Assembly (NCBI RefSeq): GCF_019084075.1
Contig: NZ_JAHREN010000001.1
Span: forward strand, 4,614,501-4,678,500
Length of the DNA: 64,000 bases
Direction of reading: 5' to 3'
DNA from: Siccirubricoccus sp. G192
GTDB lineage: Bacteria; Pseudomonadota; Alphaproteobacteria; Acetobacterales; Acetobacteraceae
A program made the translations under genes and the position numbers. The notes under the pieces are model-generated. The model did not search any database, had not been told where the DNA came from, and was given only the letters and a program-made list of their open reading frames with translations. Positions 8,430 to 16,055 of this stretch are shown one piece after another; within the stretch, counting starts at the first letter, position 1, and each line of letters opens with the position of its first letter.

Positions 8430-8701
8430 GGCGGGCGCTCCATCTGGCTCTGCGACGCCGGCGTTACAGCCTCTCCCGGGCCGGGCGCAAGCCGGCCGGC
8501 GCCTGGCGGAGCAGGGAAGCGGCTGCTCGCGCAAAGGCGATGCCGGCGGGGCGGGCGCCGGGCGCCCTGACGGTGCCGCTGCGCCAGGAATTCGGCCCCG
8601 ATCCCGGCGGGATGCGGCCGCAGGCCATCGTCTTCGAGGCGACCCCGGCCTAATCTTCCACCGGGCCGCCGGCCCCTGGACGGCACCAAGGGAGGACCAC
8701 C

Positions 8702-9673
8702 ATGCGACGCTTCCTGCCTGCCCTCGCACTGCTGCTGGTGCTGGCCGCCCCGGCCCCCTTCCCGGCCTTCGCGGGCGAGATCGCGCTGCGCTCCTTCACC
8801 CTGCCGCCGGGCGCCTATCCGCATGATGTCGCCGTCTCGGCCGATGGCACGGTCTGGTACACGGCGCAGCGCAGCGGCCAGCTCGGCCGGTTCGACCCGC
8901 GCACCGGCCAGGCGCGGCAGATCCCGCTGGGCGAGGGCTCGGCGCCGCATGGCGTCATCATCGGCCCGGACGGCGCGGCCTGGATCACCGATGGCGGGCT
9001 GAACGCCATCGTCCGGGTGGACCCGGTGACCGAGCAGGTCCGGACCTGGCGGCTGCCGGAGGAGACCGGCTACACCAACCTGAACACCGCCGCCTTCGAC
9101 CGCCAGGGCCGCATCTGGTGGACCGGCCAGGCCGGCTTCTACGGCGTGCTGGAGCCGCAATCCGGGCAGATGCGGGTTTATCGCGCGCCGCGCGGCCGCG
9201 GCCCCTATGGCATCACCACGACGCCGGAGGGCCGGGTCTTCTACTGCTCCCTCGCCGGCAGCTTCATCGCCGAGATCGACCTCGCCACCGGGGAGAGCCG
9301 GGTGATCGAGCCGCCGACGCCGCGCCAGGGCGCCCGCCGGGTCTGGTCGGACAGCCGCGGCCGCATCTGGGTGAGTGAATGGAACAGCGGCAATCTCTCG
9401 GTGCACGACCCGAAGGACGGGTCCTGGCGGAGCTGGCGCCTGCCGGGTGAGAAGCCGCAGGCTTATGCGGTCTATGTGGACGAGGCGGACCGGGTCTGGG
9501 TGAGCGACTGGGGCAGCAATGCCGTGCTGCGCTTCGACCCCGCGACCGAGCGCTGGGACAGCGCCACCCTTCCCCGGCCTGGCGCCCGGGTGCGGCAGAT
9601 CCTCGGCCGGCCGGGCGAGGTCTGGCTGCCGGAAAGCAGCACCGACCACTTGGCCATGGCCCCGACCCGGTGA
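8702..9673 (+). CDS. Vgb-like beta-propeller lyase/SMP-30-type protein
   Basis: 323 residues with a Sec signal peptide (hydrophobic up to about residue 24, FAGE cleavage zone). The mature part has repeated blade motifs ending in DGTVWYT, DGAAWIT, QGRIWWT, RGRIWVSEW and ADRVWVSDW. This is the seven-bladed fold of virginiamycin B lyase (streptogramin lyase) and related lactonases. GGAGG precedes the ATG. Its stop overlaps the start of a cytochrome c gene (GTGA). That coupling and the signal peptide argue for a periplasmic redox or carbohydrate/lactone role rather than antibiotic resistance (inference). Family assignment is solid; activity is not. Confidence 0.85.
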   Translation: MRRFLPALALLLVLAAPAPFPAFAGEIALRSFTLPPGAYPHDVAVSADGTVWYTAQRSGQLGRFDPRTGQARQIPLGEGSAPHGVIIGPDGAAWITDGGLNAIVRVDPVTEQVRTWRLPEETGYTNLNTAAFDRQGRIWWTGQAGFYGVLEPQSGQMRVYRAPRGRGPYGITTTPEGRVFYCSLAGSFIAEIDLATGESRVIEPPTPRQGARRVWSDSRGRIWVSEWNSGNLSVHDPKDGSWRSWRLPGEKPQAYAVYVDEADRVWVSDWGSNAVLRFDPATERWDSATLPRPGARVRQILGRPGEVWLPESSTDHLAMAPTR

Positions 9674-10023
9674 GATGGCTGCTGCCGCTGGCGCTGCTGG
9701 CGGCCGGCGCGGCGCGGGCGCAGGACCCCGGCGAGCGCGACTTCCAGCGCTGCATCTCCTGCCATTCGGTCGCCGATCCCCTGGAGGAGGGGCTGCCCGG
9801 CCCGGGGCTGCGCGGCGTGTTCGGCCGCCGCGCCGCCAGCCAGCAGGGCTTCGCCTATTCCGAACCGCTGCGCCGCTCCGGCCTGGTCTGGGACCGGACG
9901 ACGCTGGACCGCTTCCTGGCCGATCCCGAGGCGCTGGTCCCCGGCACGCTGATGGGGCTGCCGCCGCTCCGCGATGCCGCGCTGCGGCAGCGGATCATCG
10001 ACTACCTGGCGCGCCAGGGCTGA
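9670..10023 (+). CDS. Periplasmic cytochrome c (class I)
   Basis: 117 residues beginning at a GTG (9670) that overlaps the stop of the propeller gene by 4 bp. A signal peptide covers about residues 1-18. The haem-binding motif is CISCH (C28, C31, H32), and the likely axial methionine lies in GTLMG near residue 95. It resembles small cytochrome c550/c2-type electron carriers. As the second gene of a Vgb-like/cytochrome/cytochrome set it probably accepts electrons in the periplasm. A perfect hairpin follows directly after its stop. Confidence 0.88.
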   Translation: MRWLLPLALLAAGAARAQDPGERDFQRCISCHSVADPLEEGLPGPGLRGVFGRRAASQQGFAYSEPLRRSGLVWDRTTLDRFLADPEALVPGTLMGLPPLRDAALRQRIIDYLARQG

Positions 10024-10057
10024 AGCCTGGACCGCTGCGATGGTTGCGGTCCAGGCT
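10024..10057. terminator. Strong stem-loop between the two cytochrome genes
   Basis: Perfect 12-bp inverted repeat (10024-10035 with 10046-10057) around a 10-base loop, starting at the base after the upstream stop codon. No T-run follows, so it may be an RNA stabiliser or partial attenuator that sets a ratio between the two cytochromes rather than a full terminator. Confidence 0.6.
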
Positions 10058-10077
10058 GTGCCGGAAGGAGCCCATCC

Positions 10078-10437
10078 ATGCAATGCAACAGCCTGCGCCT
10101 CGCCATCCTCGCGCTGCTCGCCGCGCCACTGCCCACCCTGGCCCAATCCACGGCCCAGAATCTCGCGCCTTCCGGCGTGCAGGCCGAGCAACTCGCCTAT
10201 GGGCGCGTGGTGGCCGAGACCTGGTGCGCCAATTGCCATCTGGTCGGCCCGGCGGCGCGCGGCCCGGCCGGCGACGCGGCGCCGCCCTTCGCCGCCATCG
10301 CCGGCATGCCCTCCACCACGCAAATGTCACTTCGAGCCTTCCTGCAGACTCCGCATGCGCAGATGCCGGACTTCCGGCTGAGCAATGCCGAGCTGGATGG
10401 GGTGGTGGCCTATATCCTGAGCCTGCGGCGCCGCTGA
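10078..10437 (+). CDS. Periplasmic cytochrome c
   Basis: 119 residues with a Sec signal peptide ending near residue 23 (TLAQ). One haem motif, CANCH (C50, C53, H54), and a likely axial Met at about residue 96 (AQMPD). The chain ends in a YILSLRRR helix common in small class I cytochromes c. An AGGAG motif lies upstream of the ATG. It is separated from the preceding cytochrome gene by the hairpin at 10024-10057. The two cytochromes differ in sequence, so this is not a simple duplication. It is probably an electron carrier for the same periplasmic oxidoreductase system. Confidence 0.88.
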   Translation: MQCNSLRLAILALLAAPLPTLAQSTAQNLAPSGVQAEQLAYGRVVAETWCANCHLVGPAARGPAGDAAPPFAAIAGMPSTTQMSLRAFLQTPHAQMPDFRLSNAELDGVVAYILSLRRR

Positions 10438-10702
10438 GGCCCGGGGCGAAGCCGGCGCGCGAAGCGCGGCGGCTTGATCCGGCGCAATGACACCGGGCGG
10501 TATTGGCGCTTGATCCTGCCCGGCGATCCGGGCTGACCTGGGATCGGCCCCGACAGGGCGGGGCCGCCCGGAGGGCCGGGTGTAGCCATCCGGCCCTGAC
10601 GGTGTTGAGACTGATCCGTCGAGGCCAGGATGGTCGCGCAGACGGGCGGGGCGCCGGCAAGTGTGCCCCGGAGACGCGATCCAACGGAGGAGGCAGGGAA
10701 CA

Positions 10703-11425
10703 ATGACACGTGTTGCATTGGTGACTGGCGGCCAGCGGGGCATCGGCGCCGCGATCAGCGAGGGGCTCAAGGCCGCCGGCCGCAAGGTGGTGGCGAGCTA
10801 TGCCGGCAATGACGCGGCGGCCAAGGCCTTCACGGACCGCACCGGCATCCCCTGCTACAAATTCGACGTCGGCGATTTCGACCAGTGCGCCGAGGCGCTG
10901 AAGCGCATCGAGCAGGAGGTCGGCGTCGTCGAGATCCTGGTGAACAATGCCGGCATCACCCGCGACGGCACCATGAAGCGCATGTCGCGCGAGATGTGGG
11001 ACAGCGTGATCGATACCAATCTCGGCTCCTGCTACAACATGTGCAAGCTCACCTGGGACGGCATGACGGCGCGCAAATTCGGGCGCATCGTCAATATCGG
11101 CTCGATCAACGGCCAAGCCGGGCAATATGGCCAGGTGAACTACGCCGCCGCCAAATCCGGCATCCATGGCTTCACCAAGGCCCTGGCCCAGGAAGGCGCG
11201 CGGGCGCAGATCACGGTGAACGCCATCGCCCCCGGCTATGTCGATACCGAGATGGTGCGCGCGGTGCCGCCCGACGTGCTGGAGAAGATCATCGCCCGCA
11301 TCCCGATGGGCAGGCTCGGCCGTGCCGAGGACATCGCCCGCGGCGTCGTCTTCCTCACCGCCGACGATGCCGATTTCATCACCGGCTCCACCCTCTCCAT
11401 CAATGGCGGGCAGCACATGTATTGA
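10703..11425 (+). CDS. phaB: Acetoacetyl-CoA reductase (PhaB)
   Basis: 240-residue short-chain dehydrogenase that reduces acetoacetyl-CoA to (R)-3-hydroxybutyryl-CoA with NADPH in PHB synthesis. Visible are the nucleotide-binding TGGQRGIG at 8-15, NNAG at 81-84, and the catalytic Ser134, Tyr147 and Lys151. The GQAGQYGQVNY context is typical of PhaB. The ATG at 10703 follows a strong GGAGGAGG-type ribosome site. The gene stands alone, about 22 kb from the thiolase/PHA-synthase-like/phaR group, and is closed by a strong terminator. Confidence 0.93.
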   Translation: MTRVALVTGGQRGIGAAISEGLKAAGRKVVASYAGNDAAAKAFTDRTGIPCYKFDVGDFDQCAEALKRIEQEVGVVEILVNNAGITRDGTMKRMSREMWDSVIDTNLGSCYNMCKLTWDGMTARKFGRIVNIGSINGQAGQYGQVNYAAAKSGIHGFTKALAQEGARAQITVNAIAPGYVDTEMVRAVPPDVLEKIIARIPMGRLGRAEDIARGVVFLTADDADFITGSTLSINGGQHMY

Positions 11426-11430
11426 TGGCG

Positions 11431-11473
11431 CGGGGTGTGGCGGCGGGAACATCCGTCGCCACACCCCGTTCTT
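11431..11473 (+). terminator. Rho-independent terminator after phaB
   Basis: A 12-bp perfect stem (11431-11442 with 11457-11468), extended inward by further pairs, is followed by TTCTT. It begins six bases after the phaB stop and ends before the ribosome site of the next small gene, so phaB is probably monocistronic. Confidence 0.75.
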
Positions 11474-11498
11474 CGCCTCTCAGGCAAGGGAGGCCGCG

Positions 11499-11744
11499 AT
11501 GACCAGCAGCAAGCATCCGAAGGGGCCGGAGGACCGCAAGGCCGGGCTTGGCGGCAGCACGCCACGGCCGCCGGATGACCTGGACCGCAATCCCGGCATC
11601 GGCACCTCCAAGGGCGTGCATACCCGCACCGGCGTCGATCCCGAGAAGCTGGAAGGCGGGAATACCGCCGAAGGCGACGTGATGAACGACACCACGCCGC
11701 AGGGCGGGGTCGATCCCGACCAGCAGGGCCGCACCAACCGGTAG
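11499..11744 (+). CDS. Small hydrophilic hypothetical protein
   Basis: 81 residues, highly charged and rich in Gly, Pro, Asp and Lys, with no hydrophobic segment and no Cys; probably largely disordered and cytoplasmic. A strong AAGGGAGG site precedes the ATG at 11499, which is the main support for translation. It contains GIGTSKGVHTRTGVDP, a conserved-looking core. I do not recognise a named family; it resembles small stress-type or spacer proteins of Acetobacteraceae only in composition. It lies just after the phaB terminator and has its own expression signals. Confidence 0.65.
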   Translation: MTSSKHPKGPEDRKAGLGGSTPRPPDDLDRNPGIGTSKGVHTRTGVDPEKLEGGNTAEGDVMNDTTPQGGVDPDQQGRTNR

Positions 11745-11818
11745 CATGCCTTTTGGGGCTTGCGCCCGAAGCGCCAGCGGCGGTCGACGCCTGGGCTTGT
11801 GGCGGAGCGGAGCAGGCT

Positions 11819-12445
11819 TCAGATGCGCGCCAGAGCCCCGAAGATGCGGCCGAGCAAGGCCCCGAAGCGTAGCCGCCCCTGGGTTGCGACCAGGCAGACG
11901 CAACCCTCCGGCCCCTCCGCCATCGGCCGGTGGCTCACCGCCTCCCCGACCTCGGCGAGGTCGCCCGGGCCGTAGCGGCCCGTCTCTTCCGCGAAGGCGC
12001 CCGCAAGCACCAGGGTCAGCTCCGTGCCGCGGTGCGAATGGCGCGGCAGCGCGGTGCCGGGCGCCACCCGCAGCAGCCGCAGCGTCCCTTCCTCCGGCGC
12101 GCGCAGCAGCACGGAATGCCGCAGGCCGGGCGCGAGCCAGCGCAGCCGCGGCTCGCCTGCTCCGGGCAGCGCCATCGGATGCTCCTGGCGGCCGGCGGCT
12201 TCGTCCAACCGGCCCATTGCCCGCTGCAGGGCGTCCGAGGCTAGCGGTGCCGGCGGCAGGCCCTCGAGCAGCGCGCCGCCCGCGGCCTCGGCCAGCCGGA
12301 CCGTGGCGGAGCATTGCGCGCAGCGGTCGAGATGGGCCCCGACGACGAGCGCCGCGGCCTCCCAGAGAGTACCCGCGGCATGCGCCACCAGCGTCGCGTC
12401 GCTCGGGTGGTGCCGGATCGCCGTCGCTGCCGCCCCGCCGCTCAT
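11819..12445 (-). CDS. chrR: ChrR-type anti-sigma factor with cupin domain
   Basis: 208 residues. The N-terminal anti-sigma domain has the zinc pattern of ChrR, an upstream HHPSD segment and HLDRCAQC (H38, C42, C45). The C-terminal half is a cupin with PRHSHRGTE and a following VLAGAF strand. In Rhodobacter the protein holds sigma-E inactive and releases it on singlet oxygen or organic peroxide stress; the cupin is needed for that response. The gene overlaps the sigma gene by 4 bp (ATGA), the standard arrangement. A role in photo-oxidative stress is inferred from the family. Confidence 0.9.
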   Translation of the reverse strand: MSGGAAATAIRHHPSDATLVAHAAGTLWEAAALVVGAHLDRCAQCSATVRLAEAAGGALLEGLPPAPLASDALQRAMGRLDEAAGRQEHPMALPGAGEPRLRWLAPGLRHSVLLRAPEEGTLRLLRVAPGTALPRHSHRGTELTLVLAGAFAEETGRYGPGDLAEVGEAVSHRPMAEGPEGCVCLVATQGRLRFGALLGRIFGALARI

Positions 12446-13089
12446 GACGCCTCCCCCCGTCCGAGCGCCGCCCGCAGCCGCGCCAGCGCCAGCCTCAGGC
12501 GAGCCTTGACCGTGCCGAGCGGTATGCTCAGCCCGCGCGCGATTTCGGCATGCGACCGATCCTCGAAATAGGCCAGGTCAAGCACCCGCGCCTGCTCCCG
12601 CGGCAGGGTGCGCAGGGCCTGGCGCAGCCTGGCCTCGCGCTGGGCCGCGGCGACCATCTCCTCGGCGCCGGGCACCGGGTCCGGCAGCCGTGCCATGGCC
12701 TCCGGGCCGGTGCCGGCAACCGGCACCGGAAGCCGGCCGCGGCGGCGGGCGTCGGCGCGCAGGTTCCGCGCGATCGTGAAGATCCAGGTTGCCGCCGCCG
12801 CCCTTCCGGGGTCGAAGAGGCCGGCCTTCCTCCAGACAAGGAGCATGGCTTCCTGCGCCATCTCCTCGGCCTCCGCGTTTCCTGCCCCCGAACGGAGGAA
12901 ATAGGTCTTCAGCCGTGGCGCGAAATGCCCGAACAAGGCGACGAAAGCCGCGCGGTCGCGGCCTTGCGCCACCGCCACGACATGGTCCGAGAAGTCCGTC
13001 CCGCATCGCGGCATGCGTGGCGCCTCTGCATCCTCCGGCGCGCCCGGCATCAGGGCGCCGCCCGCGCGGCGAAACGCAACCCGGCGCAT
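12442..13089 (-). CDS. rpoE: ECF sigma factor of the RpoE-ChrR type
   Basis: 215 residues from the ATG at 13089; ATGs at 13050 and 13014 are possible shorter starts. Region 2 is seen in AEEMAQEAMLLVWRKAGLFDP and ATWIFTIARNLRADARRR, and region 4 in LRTLPREQARVLDLAYF followed by HAEIARGLSIPLGTVKARLRLALARLR, a helix-turn-helix that reads the -35 element. With ChrR directly downstream it belongs to the ECF11-like group. A matching promoter lies upstream at 13169-13197, implying autoregulation. Expected targets are photolyase-type, lipid and peroxide genes, none certain here. Confidence 0.92.
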   Translation of the reverse strand: MRRVAFRRAGGALMPGAPEDAEAPRMPRCGTDFSDHVVAVAQGRDRAAFVALFGHFAPRLKTYFLRSGAGNAEAEEMAQEAMLLVWRKAGLFDPGRAAAATWIFTIARNLRADARRRGRLPVPVAGTGPEAMARLPDPVPGAEEMVAAAQREARLRQALRTLPREQARVLDLAYFEDRSHAEIARGLSIPLGTVKARLRLALARLRAALGRGEAS

Positions 13090-13422
13090 CGTGCGTCACG
13101 CTCCGCGCCGCTCCTCTCCTGGCACCACGTCCTCGGCTCACCGGCGCATCCACGCATGCATCCCACCACTCTACGCCGGCACCACCGGATTGGATCACGC
13201 CGAAGGGCCCGCATTCCCGGGGCGCGACCACCGGAACCTGTGCCCGACAACGCGCTGCGGTTCATCCGGGTCCGGGCCCGCGCCCGGAGCACCCGGTGGT
13301 CCGGGCCGAGGACGCGCATTTCCCCGCCGCAAGGCACGGCCCTCCCACACCTTGGCGCGAGGATGAGGTCCACAGGCCGCCGCGGTCCGTAATCCTCCGC
13401 ATCGCAGGAGCAAGGGCGGGCG
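13090..13422. other. Upstream region of rpoE-chrR
   Basis: About 330 bases between the divergent sigma-factor gene and a small plus-strand gene. No coding sequence is supported. The only recognised element is the sigma-E-type promoter at 13169-13197; it leaves a 5' leader of roughly 80 bases before the sigma-factor ATG at 13089. Confidence 0.5.
13169..13197 (-). promoter_or_regulatory. Sigma-E (RpoE-ChrR) type promoter
   Basis: On the minus strand TGATCC (plus 13192-13197) is followed after exactly 18 bases by TAGAG (plus 13169-13173). The Rhodobacter sphaeroides sigma-E consensus, as I recall it, is TGATCC, an 18-base spacer and a TAAGA-like -10. Its place ahead of the rpoE-chrR pair and pointing into it fits autoregulation. 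Confidence 0.65.
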
Positions 13423-13635
13423 ATGGATGGCAACCAGGCGGACGGGAATCCCGCCATCGGCAGGCCGCGCGATGGGAATGGAAGGGCTGCCGCGCTGCCA
13501 GGCGAGGCCACGGCAGCGCAGGGCGGCGATGGGCAACGGGCCGCGCATTGGGGTGACGGCCCCTACCTCCTGATGGTCGGTTGCGTGGCCGCAGCCGAGA
13601 TCGCGGCGCTCCTGGCTTGGCTTGTCGCAACCTGA
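13423..13635 (+). CDS. Small single-pass membrane protein
   Basis: 70 residues. The first 45 are polar and Gly/Asp/Arg rich; the last 20 (LMVGCVAAAEIAALLAWLVA) form one transmembrane helix ending at the C-terminus, as in tail-anchored proteins. An AGGAG and an AAGGGCGGG precede the ATG. It is divergent from the sigma-factor gene. I recognise no family. A tail-anchored or small envelope protein under stress control is possible but unproven. Confidence 0.5.
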   Translation: MDGNQADGNPAIGRPRDGNGRAAALPGEATAAQGGDGQRAAHWGDGPYLLMVGCVAAAEIAALLAWLVAT

Positions 13636-13817
13636 AGCGCGGCCGCATGGCGGTCCGTTCCTGCCCGTACGGAGCGGTATCGAATTCGCCATGCCGGCGA
13701 AACCGAAACCTTCCAGGGGCGGATTTATCGCCAACGACTCCGTGATCCGAACATCCAGCGCGAAGCGGCGCCCGTATCCCTCCGCGGGTCCAGACCGGTC
13801 CCGGGAGATCAATCGGC

Positions 13818-14552
13818 ATGGCACACGACACTTTCGTCCAGGATGGCAAACTCGTCTACGCGACCGACTTCACGGCGCTGAACAATTCCGGCGTCGCCGG
13901 GCATGTCGTCCTGCTGCTGGACCAGGACGCCCAGACCGTGACGGTCGACATCCAGGCGAGCGGCCTGGAGCCGGGCCAGGTGCACATCCAGCACATCCAT
14001 GGCTTCAACGACGACACCGATTCCAGGATGCCGACCATCGTCCAGGACACCGATGGCGACGGCTTCGTGGAACTGGCGGAGGGGCTGGCGACCTATGGGC
14101 CGATCCAGTTGAACCTGACGCTGAACCCCGAGAACGCAGCCCATGACCATGGCACGGCCGGCCACGACCACACCGGCGAGGCGGTGTTCCCGACCGTCGG
14201 CGCCGACGGGATGCTGCACTACCACGAGGTCTTCCAGTTCGACCCGGCCGACCCGAACGCGCAGGCGATCTTCGACGGCATCACGCCGCTCGAGGCCAAG
14301 GAGATCGTGCTGCACGGGCTGACCACCACTGCCCAGCAGGGCCAGGGCAGTCCGGGCGAGGTGGACGGCACGGCCGGCTACAAGCTGGCCCTGCCGGTCG
14401 CCTCCGGCGAACTGGCGGGAGTTGCCTCCGCGGCCGACCTGCTGCAGGCGGTGGCCGATCTCGGCGTCGATACCAATGCGGTGGTGGACTGGAACGCGGT
14501 CGCCGCGGAGGTCACGGCAAACTTCGAGGCCACGGGACATTGGTTCCTTTGA
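13818..14552 (+). CDS. CHRD domain protein with EF-hand-like loop
   Basis: 244 residues, acidic, without a recognisable signal peptide. The N-terminal half has the CHRD features: a strand-rich GVAGHVVLLLDQDAQTVTV part and HIQHIHGF near residue 57-63. A calcium-loop pattern follows (D77, D79, D81, E88). A histidine-rich HDHGTAGHDHTGE segment and HYHEVFQF come next. Fold and spacing resemble superoxide-dismutase-like CHRD proteins of unknown function. Lack of a signal with an acidic, calcium-binding chain could mean non-classical (type I) export (inference). GGGAG lies before the ATG. Confidence 0.75.
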   Translation: MAHDTFVQDGKLVYATDFTALNNSGVAGHVVLLLDQDAQTVTVDIQASGLEPGQVHIQHIHGFNDDTDSRMPTIVQDTDGDGFVELAEGLATYGPIQLNLTLNPENAAHDHGTAGHDHTGEAVFPTVGADGMLHYHEVFQFDPADPNAQAIFDGITPLEAKEIVLHGLTTTAQQGQGSPGEVDGTAGYKLALPVASGELAGVASAADLLQAVADLGVDTNAVVDWNAVAAEVTANFEATGHWFL

Positions 14553-14610
14553 GCACCTGATACCGCTGGCCCCTTCCGATGGGCGTTGAGGGTCGGGGGC
14601 AGGACGCCAG

Positions 14611-14730
14611 GGCGTGATCGCTCGGCCGGATGCGGTCACGCCATGGTCGGCCAGGGCAGCCGGAGCGACACTGGGCCGCAAGGGCCGCCGGCAAGGCGTG
14701 ACCGGCAATTCGGTCCGGGCCGATCACGCC
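14611..14730. repeat. Two related extragenic hairpins
   Basis: Two stem-loops with identical stem ends, GGCGTGA pairing with TCACGCC, lie at 14611-14642 and 14695-14730, between the convergent CHRD and holin-like genes. The GGCGTGA core also occurs in the extragenic repeat at 6541-6590, suggesting one REP-like family. They may also act as bidirectional terminators. Confidence 0.5.
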
Positions 14731-14734
14731 CCGC

Positions 14735-15091
14735 TCACCGCGCCGGCGAGGGTCCGCCCGCAAATACCCGCGTCGCCGCCCAACTGGTGAAGGAAACCAC
14801 CACCGCGCCCCAGAAGGCCGGCCAGAACCCCGCCACATGGAAGCCCGGCACCAGCAGCGCGGTGAGCCCCAGCATCGCCGCATTCACCACCAGCAGGAAG
14901 AGGCCGAGCGTCAGCACCGTCAGCGGCAGGGAGATCAGCACCGCCAGCGGCCGCACGAAGGCATTCACCAGGCCGAAGCCCAGCGCCGCCAGCAGCAGGC
15001 TGAAGAGGCCCCGCACCTCCAGGCCCGGCACGAGTTCCGTCGCCGCCCAGAGGGCGAAGGCCGTGATGAAGAGACGCGCCCAGAACCCCAT
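14735..15091 (-). CDS. Phage-holin-family (superfamily IV) membrane protein
   Basis: 118 residues with four hydrophobic segments: residues 4-22, 28-45, 50-72 and 78-105. NAFVRPLAVLISLPLTVLT is the hallmark loop of this widespread family of small inner-membrane proteins. Despite the name these are mostly chromosomal and unrelated to lysis; the function is unknown. The ATG at 15091 precedes MGFWARLF. It is divergent from the EamA transporter gene, about 65 bp away. Confidence 0.85.
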   Translation of the reverse strand: MGFWARLFITAFALWAATELVPGLEVRGLFSLLLAALGFGLVNAFVRPLAVLISLPLTVLTLGLFLLVVNAAMLGLTALLVPGFHVAGFWPAFWGAVVVSFTSWAATRVFAGGPSPAR

Positions 15092-15156
15092 GCCCCTGCC
15101 TCCACAGAATCCATTGCGGCGGGATATGGTGCGCGCCCCTGCCGGATGCCGCTCAC

Positions 15157-16025
15157 TTGTCCACCAACCCTGCCACCCTGGCCGGCTGCGCTGCCCTGGC
15201 GCTCTGGGCCTTCCTCGCGCCGCTGGCGCGACTGGCGCAGCCCTTGCCGCCGCTGCTGCTGACGGCGCTGGGCTTCGCCGCGGGCGGGCTGCTCGGGCTG
15301 GCTGTCGTGGCGGCGCGCGGCCGGCTGGCGGCGCTGCGGCAGCCGCCGCTGGCCTGGGTGCATGGGGTGGGCGGGCTGGCCGGGTTCCACGCGCTCTATT
15401 TCGCCGCCCTGGCCCTGGCGCCGCCGGTCGAGGCCAATCTGCTGAACTACACCTGGCCGCTGCTGATCGTGCTGCTCTCGGCGCCCTTGCGCGGGTTGCG
15501 GCTCGGCCCGTGGCGGTTGGCGGGGGTGGCGATGGGCGCGGCGGGGGCGGCGCTGCTGCTGGCCGGGGGGCACAAGCATTGGCGCCAGCTTTCCGGCCGG
15601 AGCCATGGCGGGCTTCGCCTGCGCGCTCGGCGCCGCCCTCACCTGGGCGCTCTATTCCGTGCTGGCCGTGCGCTTCGCCGGGGTACCAAGCGAGGCGGTG
15701 GCGGGGTTCTGCCTCGCCTCGGCGCTGCTGGCCGGGCTGGCGCATCTGGCGCTGGAGCCGGCGGCGGCGCTGGCGCCGCGGCACTGGGCCGCAGTGCTGC
15801 TGCTCGGCCTCGGGCCGATGGGCGCGGCCTTCTTCCTCTGGGACCGCGGCATGAAGCGGGGCGATCCGCGGCTGCTGGGCACGCTCGGCTATGCCACGCC
15901 GGTGGCCTCGACGCTGCTGCTGGCGGCGATGGGGGAGGGAAGCCTCACCTGGCAGGTGCTGGCGGCGGTGGCGCTGGTGGCGGGGGGGCGGGTTGCTGGC
16001 GGCGCTGGCGGGGCGGAGGGGGTGA
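15157..16025 (+). CDS. EamA/DMT family transporter (two frameshifts)
   Basis: A ten-helix drug/metabolite exporter spread over three frames. The first five helices read from a TTG at 15157 to a run of six G at 15565-15570. There the frame shifts and continues as TSIGASFPAG, MAGFACALGAALTWALYSVLAVRF and the rest of the second EamA domain. A second shift occurs in the G7 run at 15982-15988, after which the natural end LLAALAGRRG and a TGA at 16023 appear. Deleting one G from each run gives a complete protein of about 288 residues. Exporters of this family move amino acids, nucleosides or drugs; the substrate is unknown. Confidence 0.75.
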
Positions 16026-16055
16026 GGCGGGGTGGGCGATTTAGGGCCAGCGGCG

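Noticed and set aside
13743..13770. TGATCC upstream of the CHRD gene as a second sigma-E promoter
   Set aside because: No TAAGA-like -10 at the 18-base spacing.
14735..15091. Holin-family gene as sign of a prophage
   Set aside because: The family is common on chromosomes and no other phage gene is nearby.
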